This document shows, piece by piece, positions 1-34,004 of a stretch of 64,000 nt of DNA. Positions within the stretch are counted from its first letter, which is position 1. Each line of letters starts with the position of its first letter. This DNA is from Elysia chlorotica. Lineage: Eukaryota; Mollusca; Gastropoda; Plakobranchidae. The stretch covers positions 77,183 through 141,182 of the forward strand of contig RQTK01000354.1 of NCBI GenBank assembly GCA_003991915.1. The letters are read 5' to 3'. Position numbers and translations under genes: made by a program. The notes under the pieces were generated by a model. The model was not told the DNA's origin. It searched no databases and was given only the letters and a program-made list of their open reading frames with translations.

Positions 1-52
<52 letters not shown>
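1..52. repeat. (CT)n microsatellite at the window edge
   Basis: A run of C followed by uninterrupted CT dinucleotides fills the first 52 bases. It probably continues outside the window. Confidence 0.95.
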
Positions 53-54
<2 letters not shown>

Positions 55-647
55 ATATGCTTCATCAAGCTAAAAATGTTACGCATAATGATGTAACAGG
101 AATTCTTTGGTTGATGAAACTGGACTAACGTCGCAGTAGTTTTTGTTCTGGTTTTGGGTTTTTTAATTGGAAAACTATAACATAATGTAAGTTGAACTAA
201 ATGCTCTATAATCAATTTAGTGAGTAAAATTAATTACGTAGTGAGAGTGCTTTCGGAGTTTTTTATTGGGAAAATCGTAACCTTAAAACGTCTGAAAAGA
301 AGAAAAAAAACGTTGGGAAGTACAATTTGTCATATATTGGCAATTTAAAATCAACGCATTTGGTAATTTGTATGTGCTAGGAATAGGAAGTGGACGGGGT
401 AAGGGTGGGGGATGACAAGCGAAATTAAAATGCTACCTGGAAGCTAATAAGTGAAAAATATGTCATCGTGCTATTAAAATTTGTCATGAAAATAGAAACC
501 GCCACTTTTTGTTTTAATGACATAACAGTCACGTGATGCTTGTAAGCCAGCTCGTGCAAAAAGGTATATATAATACATTATATTAAAATGGGTCTAAGTA
601 CTTGCCCAATCAGCAGGTTGTTTACAGCAGCGATAAAAAAAACAATC
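53..647. other. A/T-rich non-coding stretch
   Basis: I see no coding, RNA or ordered repeat signal here. It is ordinary A/T-rich intergenic sequence. Confidence 0.5.
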
Positions 648-691
648 ACTTATTATTATTATTATTATTATTTTATTATTATTATTATTTT
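648..691. repeat. (ATT)n microsatellite
   Basis: About fifteen ATT triplets with one interruption lead directly into a 35-bp minisatellite. Confidence 0.9.
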
Positions 692-835
692 ACCAACACA
701 GTGGACTCTAATGGTGGCCAGTCTCACCAACACAGTGGACTCTAATCATGAACCAGTCTCACCAACACAGTGGACTCTAATGATGGACCAGTCTCACCAA
801 CACAGTGGACTCTAGCGATAGTCTTACCAACAAAT
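692..835. repeat. 35-bp minisatellite, about four copies
   Basis: The phrase ACCAACACAGTGGACTCTA recurs at 692, 726, 761 and 796, a period of 34-35 bp, with a degraded fifth copy near 826. A short ORF runs through it because 35-bp units rotate frame. I do not regard it as coding. Confidence 0.85.
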
Positions 836-1375
836 CGGACTCTTCCAAGGCAAGACCAGGTGTCGTAGTGCCCGTTGCAGGTTCCGCATTCAGCACAAGC
901 ATTGACAACCGTGGGTTCTTGAGCTTCCTAAACAGAACACGATACATAGTGTATCTAGTGCTGCTACGGACTTAGTATAGTTTGTGGGTTTACTTTACAC
1001 ATCATCACATGAATTAACATCAGTAACAATTGTTGATTTCTGAACTCCTTAATCCTTTGCATACATGCTAAAGTATGCCTAGAACAGTGTGTCATACATA
1101 TATGGGTGCAGCTGTGCGATGAGCAAAAATGCATAACATTTCCCTCCGTGTACATAAAGGACCTTTTTAAGCAAGTTAAGTATGTTTAAACTTACTTTTT
1201 TGAAGTACTAGTAAAAATTCATCAAAGGATGAAACAAGAGTTAGACAAAAGCCTTTTGTTTTGTCTGTACATGATGTCTTTCTCGGTCCTGTCTTGTTAA
1301 GTCTATACAATGTAAAAAAAAAAAAAAATAAGCTCAAATATTTTTGTATCTTTACAAAATTAATTTGATTCCCTC
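836..1375. other. Non-coding stretch without recognised features
   Basis: Short ORFs on both strands show no domain, no compositional bias of coding DNA and no splice signals I would trust. Confidence 0.4.
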
Positions 1376-1625
1376 CTGTAGTGAGGCAAACTGGTCCAAG
1401 TGATAGAATGTTTGACTCCATTTTGGGAGATCCACAGTTCAAATCCCAGAATTGGCAAAAAAAAAATATTTGTCAGATTTTCTCTAGTTAGATCGGTGCC
1501 AGTATAATTTGATCAGCTGAAGCAGGAGTCCAGGTCCTGTCCTGTCTCTTTTATGTCAGACATCAGTTTTGGGACCTGTCCACAATATAGCCTTAGTGCT
1601 GACAATGGAAGTTAAACCCCTCCGC
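1376..1625 (+). mobile_element. SINE copy 1 (tRNA-headed, full-length-like)
   Basis: The head contains a B-box-like phrase (CAGTTCAAATCCCAG, 1435-1449). The body shares the order CAGTATAAT, a CAGGAGTC phrase, CTGTC, GTCAGACATC, GGGACCTGTCCACAATATAG, AGTGCTGA and GTTAAACC with other copies at about 13.2, 25.7, 29.2 and 55.1 kb. It is diverged and has an A-rich insertion at about 1455. Confidence 0.7.
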
Positions 1626-3397
<1,772 letters not shown>

Positions 3398-3436
3398 TGA
3401 CTTTACTTTGCCTGCGCCCCCCGTCTTCGATAACAG

Positions 3437-3575
3437 GAGAATTACACTTGCCCCTGCCCAACACACTAGGCGCTATCACAGCGAGCTAGATTTGCGCTTG
3501 GAGTTGGAATCACTGCGCCAGCTGCTCCCCGAGCCGAAGGCCCGCTTTGCGCTGCTAAGGATGCTCTCCTCCGGC
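3437..3575 (+). other. Possible orphan coding exon (leucine-rich helix)
   Basis: This is a locally GC-rich island between two repeat arrays. An acceptor-like CGATAACAG ends at 3436 and a GTAAGT donor starts at 3576. The frame between them translates to a charged, leucine-rich, helix-like stretch containing ELDLRLELESLRQLL and ALLRMLSSG. I do not recognise the family and see no partner exon. It could be a relic of a transposon or of a processed gene. Confidence 0.28.
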
Positions 3576-3689
3576 GTAAGTTGTCTCATGGAGGGAACCG
3601 GGGGCCTTGAATGGCAACAGTCGCAGCAGAAGCAGCGGTGCAGAAAGGATGTCATCGCCTGGAAGGATAAATAGGAGGGATGGTGAATA

Positions 3690-5236
3690 TGTTCAGTAAG
3701 TGACATACGGGCAAAAAGACCCAGGATTAACATAATCAGTAGTGAACACATTGGCACAGTCGGGACTAGAGTAGAAGATCCAGAGTTAACATGGTCAGTA
3801 GGGAACACTGGCACAAGAGTTAACATAGTCAATAGAGAACACACGGGCCCATAAGGGGCGAGAAGACCCAGAGTTAACATGTTCAGTAGCGAACACACGG
3901 GCAGAGTGTTAACATGGTCAGTAGGGAACACACGGGCAGAGTGTTAACATGGTCAGTAGGGAACACTGGCACAAGAGTTAACATAGTCAATAGAGAACAC
4001 ACGGGCCCATAAGGGGCGAGAAGACCCAGAGTTAACATGTTCAGTAGCGAACACACGGGCAGAGTGTTAACATGGTCAATAGAGAACACACGGGCACAAG
4101 AGTTAACAATAACATAGTCAATAGAGAACACACGGGCCCATAAGGGGCTAGAAGACCCAGAGTTAACATGTTCAGTAGGGAACACACGGGCAGAGTGTAA
4201 ACATGACCAATAGAGAACACACGGGCAGAGTGTTAACATAGTCAATAGAGAACACACGGGCAGACTGTTAACATAGTCAATAGAGAACACACGGGCAGAC
4301 TGTTAACATAGTCAATAGAGAACACACGGGTCCATAAGGGGTGAGAAGACCCAGAGTTAACATGTTCAGTAGCGAACGCACGGGCAGAGTGTTAACATGG
4401 CCAATAGAGAACACACGGGCACAAGAACATAGTCAATAGAGAACACACGGGCACATAAGGGGCTAGAAGACCCAGAGTTAACATGTTCAGTAGGGAACAC
4501 ACGGGCAGAGTGTTAACATGGTCAATAGAGAACACACGGGCACAAGAGTTAACATAGTCAATAGAGAACACACAGAGAAGACCCAGAGTTAACATGTTTA
4601 GTAGGGAACACACGGGCAGAGTGTTAACATGGTCAATAGAGAACACACGGGCACAAGAGTTAACATAGTCAATAGAGAACACACGGGCACATAAGGGGCT
4701 AGAAGACCCAGAGTTAACATGTTCAGTAGGGAACACACGGGCAGAGTGTTAACATGGTCAATAGAGAAGACACGGGCATAGTGTTAACATGGCCAGTAGA
4801 GAAAACACAGGTAGAGTGTTAACATGGTCAGTAGTAAACACACAGCACAGAGTTGATATAGTCAGTATGGAACACACGAGCACAGGATTGATATGGACAG
4901 TATGGAACACAAGGGCACATGATTGACATGGTCAGTATGGAACACACGGGCACAGGGTTGACATGGTCAGTATGGAACACACGGGCACATGATTGACATG
5001 TCAGTATGGAACACACGGGCACAGGGTTGATATGGTCAGTATGGAACACACGGGCACAGGATTGACATGGTCAGTATGGAACACACGGGCACAGGGTTGA
5101 CATGGTCAGTATGGAACACACGGGCACAGGGTTGACATGGTCAGTATGGAACACACGGGCACAGGGTTGACATGGGCAGTATGGAACACACGGGCACATG
5201 GTTGATATGGACAGTATGGAACACACGGACACAAGG
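3690..5236. repeat. 35-bp minisatellite with higher-order units (about 1.5 kb)
   Basis: The unit is about 35 bp, with a core like GGAACACACGGGCA followed by GTTAACATGGTCA or GTTGACATGGTCA. Phase checks at 4211/4246/4281 and 5041/5076/5111/5146 give exactly 35 bp. From 3700 to 4790 it forms a higher-order pattern in which some units carry an extra block (CCATAAGGGG, AGAAGACCCAGAG). From 4830 to 5236 it is a simpler subfamily. Long minus-strand ORFs arise because the repeat lacks stops in some frames. Confidence 0.92.
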
Positions 5237-6078
5237 TTGACAAGGACGTGAGACAGCTAAGGAAGTAGTCTATCGACTGGCGTGCTTTTGGTCCAAGGAT
5301 GGAATCTCAGCTCTTGTGTCATGCGTGTCAGAAGAATATTCGATGAAAATGCATTGGGCCCTTGTAAGCCCTCTTTATCTCGTATTACGACGAGTCGTAA
5401 GCTACCGCGACATTGTACTTACGGCCTATTGTATTTTCAATTTCACAAAATGTTTGCTTAAATTTGTGATAACATATGTGCCCCTTAATATCTAGAGTGG
5501 TTGATCTGGTTATAGAGAAACCCTATCCAACCAGGTGATGGTTGATACATAGTTGTAAGGAAGCTACCCAACAAGCTGATAGTTGATGGTTAGAGAGAAC
5601 GTACCCTACAATGTGGTGATTGGTGGTTAGAGGGCATCTCCGCAATATGAACTTAAACCTACAGGCTGGTAGGTACCAAGTCAACCCATTGAACAGTGTG
5701 TGTTGTTAATGTGTTGCTTATGAGCACCCATGTCTTTGTTAACTTTCAATTTTGAAGTTTGAAGGTTTACCAAGCTCTTTACTTCCATCTATATTTTGCA
5801 ATATACCGGGGGGCTACTGCTTTTTTTTCAAGGTCGTTTTATATGCGACTTGCAGGGTATTGCTTTATCTAGTGTTTTTTATGGGTTTTTTTTCCTTAAT
5901 CATGAAAAGACAGTTCTGGAATATACCTCTAAATAAATCTTGTCAAAATCTGAGCAAACATGGGTGACATAAAACCACCACGCTAGACAGATAAGTGTCT
6001 ATGAAGTGTAGGAAAACTTCCGAGCAGGCTATAGCAAGTTATTTATATATCTATGGTTAGCATTTATCCCGCTCACTG
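5237..6078. other. Non-coding; includes a short dispersed repeat
   Basis: At 5385-5430 a phrase GACGAGTCGTAAGCTACC, followed by a GACATTGTACTTACGGCC-like tail, recurs in diverged form at 57697-57750. No exon is convincing. The plus-strand ORF at 5752-5967 is low-complexity and hydrophobic. Confidence 0.45.
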
Positions 6079-6129
6079 CTAGAACCCCCCAAAGAACTCT
6101 CTCAAAGTCAACAAACGCAGCGGACGTAC

Positions 6130-6804
6130 CTCTCCCCAGTCTTCCTCTTCAATATGCTTGATGTCGATCTGCCTGTCAAAGCGAACCTTCTCCGCCTCGA
6201 GCATTTCTGTGGCTACGGACGATTCTTTACGTCGCATCCCAGCCACCACCTGTTGGCGCTTTAGGCGGCACAAGATGGGGTCTACGTTCGAATCTTTTGC
6301 TGCTATCTGGCCGTCAATAATGACGAGGTCATCCTCGATATTGTGTATATAGCTAGCCCGTCGTGTATAGTCGGATACAACGGTACTGGTAGATAAAGAT
6401 TCGTCTGACGCACCATCTTCTTCGAATTCTTCATGTGAGAATTTGTAGCGATACATTGGAGAAATGTCAGATATAGATGGTCTGAAAGTGGCGAAGCGAT
6501 CTCCGCCATCCGAGGATTGAAAGGAAAACCTGTGACGGGCCACCGGCTGTTGAACTATTACTTTCTTCGCGATAGGCAGCGAGTTAAACTGTTTCAAACC
6601 TTGGTCGGGACATGTGCTGCCGTTGGGTATTGGACTCTTGGGGTCTGTCTCGTCTGGAACTAGATCTAGGCACGGAGGTGCACCGGCATCAATATCAATG
6701 TCTAGATCTAAATCTATGTCGTCCGTTGAAACTGAAGCGTCGAGTTGGGTTTCGGGCAGGCATCGAGCATCACCGAGATTTTTACAGGAATCAGAACTAA
6801 GCAT
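6130..6804 (-). CDS. First coding exon of an unidentified acidic, probably cytosolic protein
   Basis: An open frame of 225 codons starts at an ATG at 6804. An in-frame TGA lies about 30 nt upstream, so this ATG is the first possible start unless a further 5' exon joins in. The frame ends at a strong donor, GAG|GTACGT (exon ends 6130). The protein is polar and acidic with no signal peptide or membrane segment. It has an Asp-alternating tract (DDIDLDLDIDID, residues about 28-39) encoded by TCTAGATC-type DNA. Serine-rich patches follow (RHRFSFQSSDGG, ESLSTSTVVSDYTRRASY), then a basic/acidic helical end (RLKRQQ ... MLEAEKVRFDRQIDIKHIEEEDWGE). It resembles a disordered regulatory N-terminus rich in basic-residue kinase sites, but I do not recognise the family. 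The next exon should lie at lower coordinates or outside the window. Confidence 0.6.
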
Positions 6805-7825
6805 ACCATTTAGACAGGGTGTATTGACTTCTCAACAGCAAAAAGCCTGCATAACCCTAGTCATCCTCAACCTAATTAAATTTAGTCTCGATATTGCTTT
6901 GTTCATTGTTCTCTGTGCGTCGCTCATGAGAGCAACAACCTGAACCCGTAGCAAAACGTATGGTTGTAAATCCTGAGCAGTATTCGATTGAAGAGTGCAC
7001 GAACTTGGCAACAATTGGGTCCTGCTACGGTCTGCACCATGCAAAGATTACATTCCTGTAGAAAGCCACATTCTGCCGCTCCGGAAAACTCAGAAAGTAG
7101 AGGAGAGATGACTTTGAAAGAAACTTTACGCATCGCTTGCCGCGCACATCCACATCGGAAATTTTCAAATTAATAGACCTTTTAATATGCGCGTATGGTG
7201 AGCATTTTTCAAATGTTTCATTAGGATAAAGTAAAACCAATTCAAAGTAAGGTGCGCAAGATTAATGTATATAATCACATACAAATTCAACAACACGTGC
7301 AATTTTTACTGGTAAGTGTGTCAATACACACACACACACACACACACGTCCGACTGCGGGACAAATTAATAGCCACCTAGATGTGGGAAACAGCTTTGCC
7401 GAGGACTAATATTAGGTCTCACCAGATAAGCCGACCCGCGGCCGTGAGTCTGAAAACTAGCGATTGGAGAAAAGAAGTGAACAGACAATACAAAAGAACA
7501 CAGGCCTACTTTTTTAGACTAACCCTGCATTGGCGTCTACGTGAAATGAGAATTCTCATGTTTTGCTGATAAATGTAGTAGTTTGTAGCACTATGTTTGC
7601 AAATGTCATTTAAAAACAGTAAGCTACCGGTACACGTTGACTTGTAAACTCAAATTTTATTATTTTCTATTTAATTTACGCAACATATATAATTTGGTGA
7701 CAACTGGAGAGTGGCGATCCTTCACGGTAGATAACGACCTTGAAATAATCTATCGATGTACTGTCTACATCAGACAACACCTACCATCACAACCTCTGTC
7801 GTTATGAACTTGCTAAGAAAAGGAG
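6805..7825. other. Probable upstream region of the 6130-6804 gene; otherwise featureless
   Basis: By position this would hold the promoter and 5' UTR of the minus-strand gene. I see no diagnostic promoter element. A (CA)n tract lies at about 7326-7348. No other coding exon is convincing. Confidence 0.35.
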
Positions 7826-8095
<270 letters not shown>

Positions 8096-8689
8096 TCTTG
8101 AGCAGTCAGCAGAAACAGAAGAAAATCATGGGATAACAGGAGAGTGCAAAAGAGTAAGAGAGTAAGAGAAAGAGAGTTAGGGAGAGAGAGTGAGATAGAA
8201 AGCTGATACGAACTGGGATTTGAATAATAAGTTAATGGTCTATTATCCCACTTAAGCCTATACAAACCCTTACTCTATGATTGAGTTCTAGTGTTACTAC
8301 GTGAAAATTGTCATTTTGTTGCACTCTTCAGTTTGTCATACAATTTTAAGAATGTAAAAGTTATTTTACAAAATTGTTTTCAAACATAAAAGGTGCCCGA
8401 CTAAGATTGCGAACAAACAAAATAATTCCAGGTAACTGCCAACCAGTCAAACCCCATACCCGGTTACCCAGATTACACACTCAATGAAGGTGAGGAGATA
8501 CTGAAAGCAACATTCGTAAACAACGATCACCAAAAGACACTACAGCTAAGATCTGGATCTACCCCCCATCTAGTCATCTACTAGGCTACCTTCAGTGTAG
8601 CCCACATGTACAGTAAGCTATGTATCTTGTCCACGCGACCGTGGAACGACCTCTTTCTGCAAAGATAAAACACATGATCGCTGAGGAAT

Positions 8690-9210
8690 GTCAACAATGT
8701 CGTTTGGGCGGAGCCTATGTCAATCACGTTAAAACTTGGAATGTGTTATAAAGTAGCTTAGATTTCGAGGGGTGTTAGGCTCATTATGGACCGTTCTTCT
8801 TTGGTCCTCTTTACGGATCATATTGGAAGCAAATCAAATGTATAATACATAGAAAAATTCTAAATATCATCTTAGCAACATAAATAACAAATGACCTCGA
8901 TACCTGCAAATATACATCTATCTAATACGAAATTCGCATTGTCCGCCATTGCTGAAACCTGCCACCCCTAGCATTTAAAGTTTTCTCCTCTGCGTTGGAA
9001 AACGGGAGTCCCGGTGACACGAATTTGGAGTTAATTTTATGTAAGTATTTTCATTTAATTATCTTGAGTAACATTAAAAGTGTTAAGTGTATATACATTC
9101 ATCGCAAATATTCTTAAGCTAGGCTTCATTTCCAAATGCAAACTGATAAATACAAATAAATTTGACTGATAGAGTGCCCGTGAGAAGCAATATGGCGGAG
9201 GAAGCTTCAA
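8690..9210 (+). promoter_or_regulatory. Candidate 5' promoter zone, possibly of LATS
   Basis: This zone is less A/T-rich than its surroundings. It has a GGGCGGAGCC GC-box-like site (8706-8715), a GGAATG TEAD-type motif (8738-8743), CCGCCATTGC (about 8943) and ATATGGCGGAGG (about 9190). The last two resemble YY1-type sites often found at transcription starts. No TATA box or first exon could be proved, and the distance to the LATS start codon is 2.6 kb. The assignment to LATS is inference only. Confidence 0.25.
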
Positions 9211-9214
9211 GGCT

Positions 9215-9745
9215 TAGAATCTAAATCTAGTCTAGAATCTAGATCTAGATATAGCTTACATCCGAATGCTTGAGACTCTTTATCTAATTCTTGATCTAGA
9301 TTCTATTTGTAACATTAGACCAACACTAACGGCACCGAAGGTCGCATTTATATATAGGTCTATAGATGATCATCGCCTAAAATATAATTCTAATGTAAAC
9401 TTAGATCTAGATGTAGACAAGACAAAATCTAGGCTAGAACTAGATTCTAGATCTATCAATCTATCAGCTCCAGGTCTAGGGCAGATTATACTTAAGCTTA
9501 ACAGCTGATACATTTTCTATTCCTTTTTTAAAGGCAAGGGGAAAAACACGAAAGGACTAGATCTATAGGATTAGATTCTGAAAGATTAACTGTAGACCCG
9601 TATTAACCAGTTGCGATTGACACTATAATACATTTAGAATCTGGTCTAGAACTTGTAGAAGGAAGACTACATACCACAATAAATTTATTCGACACTGTAT
9701 GTGTACCATCTAGATCTATAATAGGAAACGATAGATCTAGATCTA
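9215..9745. repeat. Cluster of TCTAGATC palindromic motifs
   Basis: The self-overlapping palindrome made of TCTAGA and AGATCT occurs many times (for example 9218-9250, 9289-9303, 9403-9416, 9427-9460, 9708-9745). It is not in strict tandem but is far denser than chance. Similar clusters occur at 57860-58075 and singly at about 6659, 6700, 9993 and 14560. Function unknown. Confidence 0.75.
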
Positions 9746-11444
9746 GTGCTGATAATAGCAAATATTAGGACATAAATTTATGTGGCACATCTGAGGCAGA
9801 AATACTGTAAATCTAATGTGTTTACATAGTGCTCGTTGGGACGTTTAGGTACGGATCTCTAGCCCTAGAAATGTATTTAATAAATAAAATGTAAATTTAT
9901 AGTAGCACTTCACCCCCTAAAAAAGTATGAGTGGGTTAAGTACTAGACAAGATAATAATACCAACAAATCTTTCGATCAAAATATCATTAAATATCTAGA
10001 TCTATTGAAAGTTAAAATTACAAAACAAATATATCTGCCCCCAGGGCCTACATGCACAGAACTGTATTTAAAGTAATCAGATGCCATATATATTGATTGT
10101 TAATTTGGAAGGAAGTTTACCCAAATATTGGGTAATGGAATTTAAAAGTAAAGTTTTTTTTATTTAATTAAAATGATTTAATTGACTTTTAATTGCTAAA
10201 ATTAAACTTCTTATTGTTAAAAGAACTTGTAACACTAATACATTAGCATCTAGGAAATTTATAATTTTTGATAAATTAATGTCAGAAATTTGCTTTTCTT
10301 ATCTTAAAAAAGTTTCAAGATGAATTTTTTCCTTTTTAATCAGAAGAAGACAACATATAGAGACATTGTATTATTGTAAGAATGGCCCCTTAACAAAACA
10401 AACCCAATGTCATTGTTGTATTCCTAATCTTACTCAAAATATATTTATTTATAAATTAAATCCAAACCTATTCTGTTTCATCAAAAGGTCAGTTGCTAAA
10501 TCCAAAAAGTTTTTGTTACCCAGGGGACATTTAAATAAGGAGGGATCTTCACTTCCTCAGACCAAAGATTTTGTGAAGGCTTGCAGCATATCTATTTACA
10601 AAAGTTAAAGAATAAAACATAATTTTTGCCCTTGTGATCTGTCTAACAAGAGATTGAAGGATGGATTTAATTTTTAAAACAATAAACCAATAAGGAGTAG
10701 AGCAAACATTTATGTTTATAATGAATTTTCAATGAAATTTGAGGCGACCAGGGTGAATCAGGCCTTTAGAAGTAGAGTTATTTATTGTGTGCTAAGAAGC
10801 ATAAGAGGTTAAACATTTGTAAACTCTATCAGTTCTAGCACCAAAAATTTATCCTTTTTATTTGAAAATAAAAAAGGCCAATATAGTGTGTTTTTCTTAT
10901 GTTTAGAGTGCTGTGGCTCAAAACTGAATAGACCTTAAATAGTTTTGAAAGGGAATGAATGTATTTCTCTATTCTAAATGTCTTTCATCTGTTAGTGTAT
11001 TGTGTTCTATGAAGAGGGTTCAGGGGTACTAAGAAATGTGAAAAAAATATTTGATAACTTTAAAGTTTCATGCACACGTTTAGAACGTGGTTTAAAAGTA
11101 AAAAGGCATCTTAAGAACTGACTTCAAATCCACAATGACAATGGAAAATTAAAACTAAGAATGCATATATAAGTTGACATGATATATATTTATAGTTAAC
11201 ATTCTAAAAAACTAATGCAATATTTTATCTAAATGAGTGTATAGTTTGATCTAGAATTCTGGGAACAGAGGAGAGTCAATATCAACTTTAGTGGAACATA
11301 ACGGTGATAACCTTTGGCTCATGAAATACAGTTATTTTTACCCTCCTTATTTTCTAAACAATTTCACAGGTTGACTGGTGAAAAGATTTCATTGTTTGGA
11401 TTATAATTCAGATTCAAGCTCAAGAATGGGATAATACTCAAGGT
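9746..11444. other. A/T-rich non-coding stretch
   Basis: No recognisable exon, RNA or transposon protein. The ORF at 10366-10608 has no family signal. Confidence 0.4.
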
Positions 11445-11761
11445 GTGTCACTCAACTTTCGAAATGGATTAAGCGTAAAAATCGAGGACTCCCAGTTTTT
11501 AAAGCGGTGGTGTAAATTCCAACGCAGTGGTGTAAATTCCAACTCATCAGATTGGAAATGTGAGGCTCACTTACCATCCACACAGGTGGTAACTTCTCAC
11601 CGCCTCAAAAATAATGTTATAAGGGAAAAAAAGAAAGAAAAAGAAGTTTGGTTCAAATTCCCTTGTGAATCAGAAGCGCAAAAAAAAATTCATTTGATAA
11701 ATGAGGCTCTTAATGCATCTTGTATTGCGGCTGCCAGAAGAATCGGTTTCCCTCCCAACGA
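11445..11761 (+). other. Unassigned ORF/possible exon just upstream of the LATS start
   Basis: An open frame from an ATG at 11445 runs 106 codons, rich in Lys, Trp and Cys (SDWKCEAHL, RLKNNVIREKKK, VWFKFPCESE, ARRIGFPPNE). A consensus donor GTGAGT begins at 11762, just before the frame's stop. The LATS ATG follows only 36 nt later. Its conserved-looking tail suggests a real or formerly real coding exon, or a domesticated or transposon-derived fragment. Alternatively it is simply LATS 5' UTR. I do not recognise the family. Confidence 0.35.
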
Positions 11762-11797
11762 GTGAGTTTGCAAGTGTACGGAGCACTAGTGTCACAT

Positions 11798-31996
<20,199 letters not shown>

Positions 31997-34004
31997 ATCT
32001 TGGACCTGCTGGACAAAACACAACTTGACATCTCTTTACTAGGAAAGGACCCATGAACAAGTATCCCTTTCTGCCCTAAAGAGACACTGGGGTTAAGCAA
32101 CCCGACATTCCTGTCTCAAAAGGAATCAAGCAACTTGGCTGACTCGTCAGCCAAACCCAACAAGTTTTTATAAGAATGATCACATGCAGCCATTCCTGAA
32201 TCTATGTTGCCTACTCAACAAACCGTTCAGAGTTTCAGTGATAATATCATTGTTATCATTTATTAGGACATCCAAAAATTTATAAGGACATCCAAACATT
32301 TGATCCACAAAAGTGTTTTAAAAATATCTTCTAGAATTGACTAGCCGTGAGATTAAATGGATCTCGGTATACTCTAACTGCAGTCTTATGTTTTCCTTTT
32401 TTTGCTGAACACTTTCCTTCCGGTGCATAATTATCTTTTTTTAAAGGAAAAACACAAATTGAGAATCTGGATTTCCTCAGTGGTGATGCTTCAGAAGGGA
32501 ACCATAGTTCAGGATTCAGCATTGATCATCTCTGAGCAACAAGTCAACGTCTTTCCTCATGACTCACTTGTTCATCCACACATGAATGTGACTGTGTGAC
32601 TGACTTGACACCTGTGTTGTGACCTTGTTGTAAGGGACACCCAGGCTTCCCTGAGTCCCAACATTTACTGGACAAGCTTAGAGAGTTTGTTTGACTCCTT
32701 TTTTTTTTAATGTGATGCTTGTGTAGTCGGAAGGAAGGGTGGAGGCAGCAGTCCTTATCGAGCTTCTTTTGGGGTTTGGTCATGTTTTTTTTTAAACTGT
32801 TGCTTATTTTGACTCTAACCAGGCCAAAATTTCAAGCAAGAAAAACCAGCATTTTGTACTTAAAAAAGTTAAATTGTTTTGAGAATAGCAGTTGTTTTCT
32901 TTCATATCATCGATAGTCCTACTTTTTCATAGAAATGAATTTGATTAACACTTCTTCCCTCACAATACTTGTAAGAGTTTTGTTGCTTTTAAACAAATGC
33001 CAGAAAAGTGGCAGGAATGCTGGAATTCTTGATTGAACCAGTAAGCTTTTAATTCTGTAAATTGTATCTATTCTTAGCATACAATGAATCTGCTCAAGGT
33101 AAACCTCTTTGGGACAGCCTTAACGTTTATGGAAGTAGGTTTGTAGTAAAAATTGACTGCAATTTTAGTAAAAAAAAGTTGTTGTCTTGGAAATAGTTTA
33201 TATAGAAGCCATACATGTACCAGGTACTTTATCTTAAGCAGATTCCACTGCACTATGTGATATTCTGTGTCTGTGACCCCCCTCCCCCACCACCCGGCAT
33301 CGTGAAATCAGCTGCTGCCTGCTAGAATGGACTACCTATTTTCTTCCTCAATCTTTTCAGTTTTAGTTGAGACTCCTTATTGTAAGCGTCAGTGTCAGTA
33401 ACACACAAGCGTTCCTGGTCACAGGGTCAAAAACAAACTTAAAATTTCTTTGATTTGAGATAGAAAACTGGCGCAGTATGTAATAGAATAAGACTACCTA
33501 CATGTAGACGGAAGATTTTGTTTTATGAATTAAGTTGTCAAACTGAAGGAATTCTGTTCCTTACTCTGTGATAATCTGCTGTTTTGTTATGTTCATGTGG
33601 AGTGTGTTTGGCAGGGCCTAGTTTTTGTGGTTTTCTCAGCTATGCAAATTGCAATACAAGTGTTCTCTTGCAAAATATGTCTGCGTTATGGTCTGGCGGT
33701 AGCTGGCACGGCACGAGAGGGAAGGCTTGTGCCGTGTCGGCCCCAGCTTCTGCTGTGCTAACTTAGATAGATCTATGTCCACCAGAGATAAGGCTTCTGT
33801 TCATTCCTTTCTGTTATTGGGTTTTCTATTGTATGTTATTTTTAAAATTTCTGTTTATTTTGTAAATAAGGATGTTAAAGGGTGCTGGTATGTGGGAGTA
33901 GTGCTAGTTACGCGCTATGATGAGTGAGGGTAGTTTACTTTTTGAAAGCTGAGAGGAAATGTAAGTGCCTTAAGGGTTGGCTCCGCATAGACCAAGAAAA
34001 TAAA
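31997..34004 (+). other. LATS: Presumed LATS 3' UTR with a possible polyadenylation signal
   Basis: No further exon or strong feature follows the LATS stop codon. AATAAA lies at 33999-34004 on the plus strand, about 2 kb downstream, and is one plausible 3' end. Transcript data would be required to fix it. Confidence 0.4.

Noticed and set aside
1435..1449. tRNA gene suggested by B-box-like sequence
   Set aside because: No complete cloverleaf can be formed; the sequence is the head of a SINE.
3476..5049. Minus-strand ORFs of 70-150 codons with CSLLTML-type repeats
   Set aside because: They follow the 35-bp minisatellite, whose period is not a multiple of 3; no start, splice or domain support.
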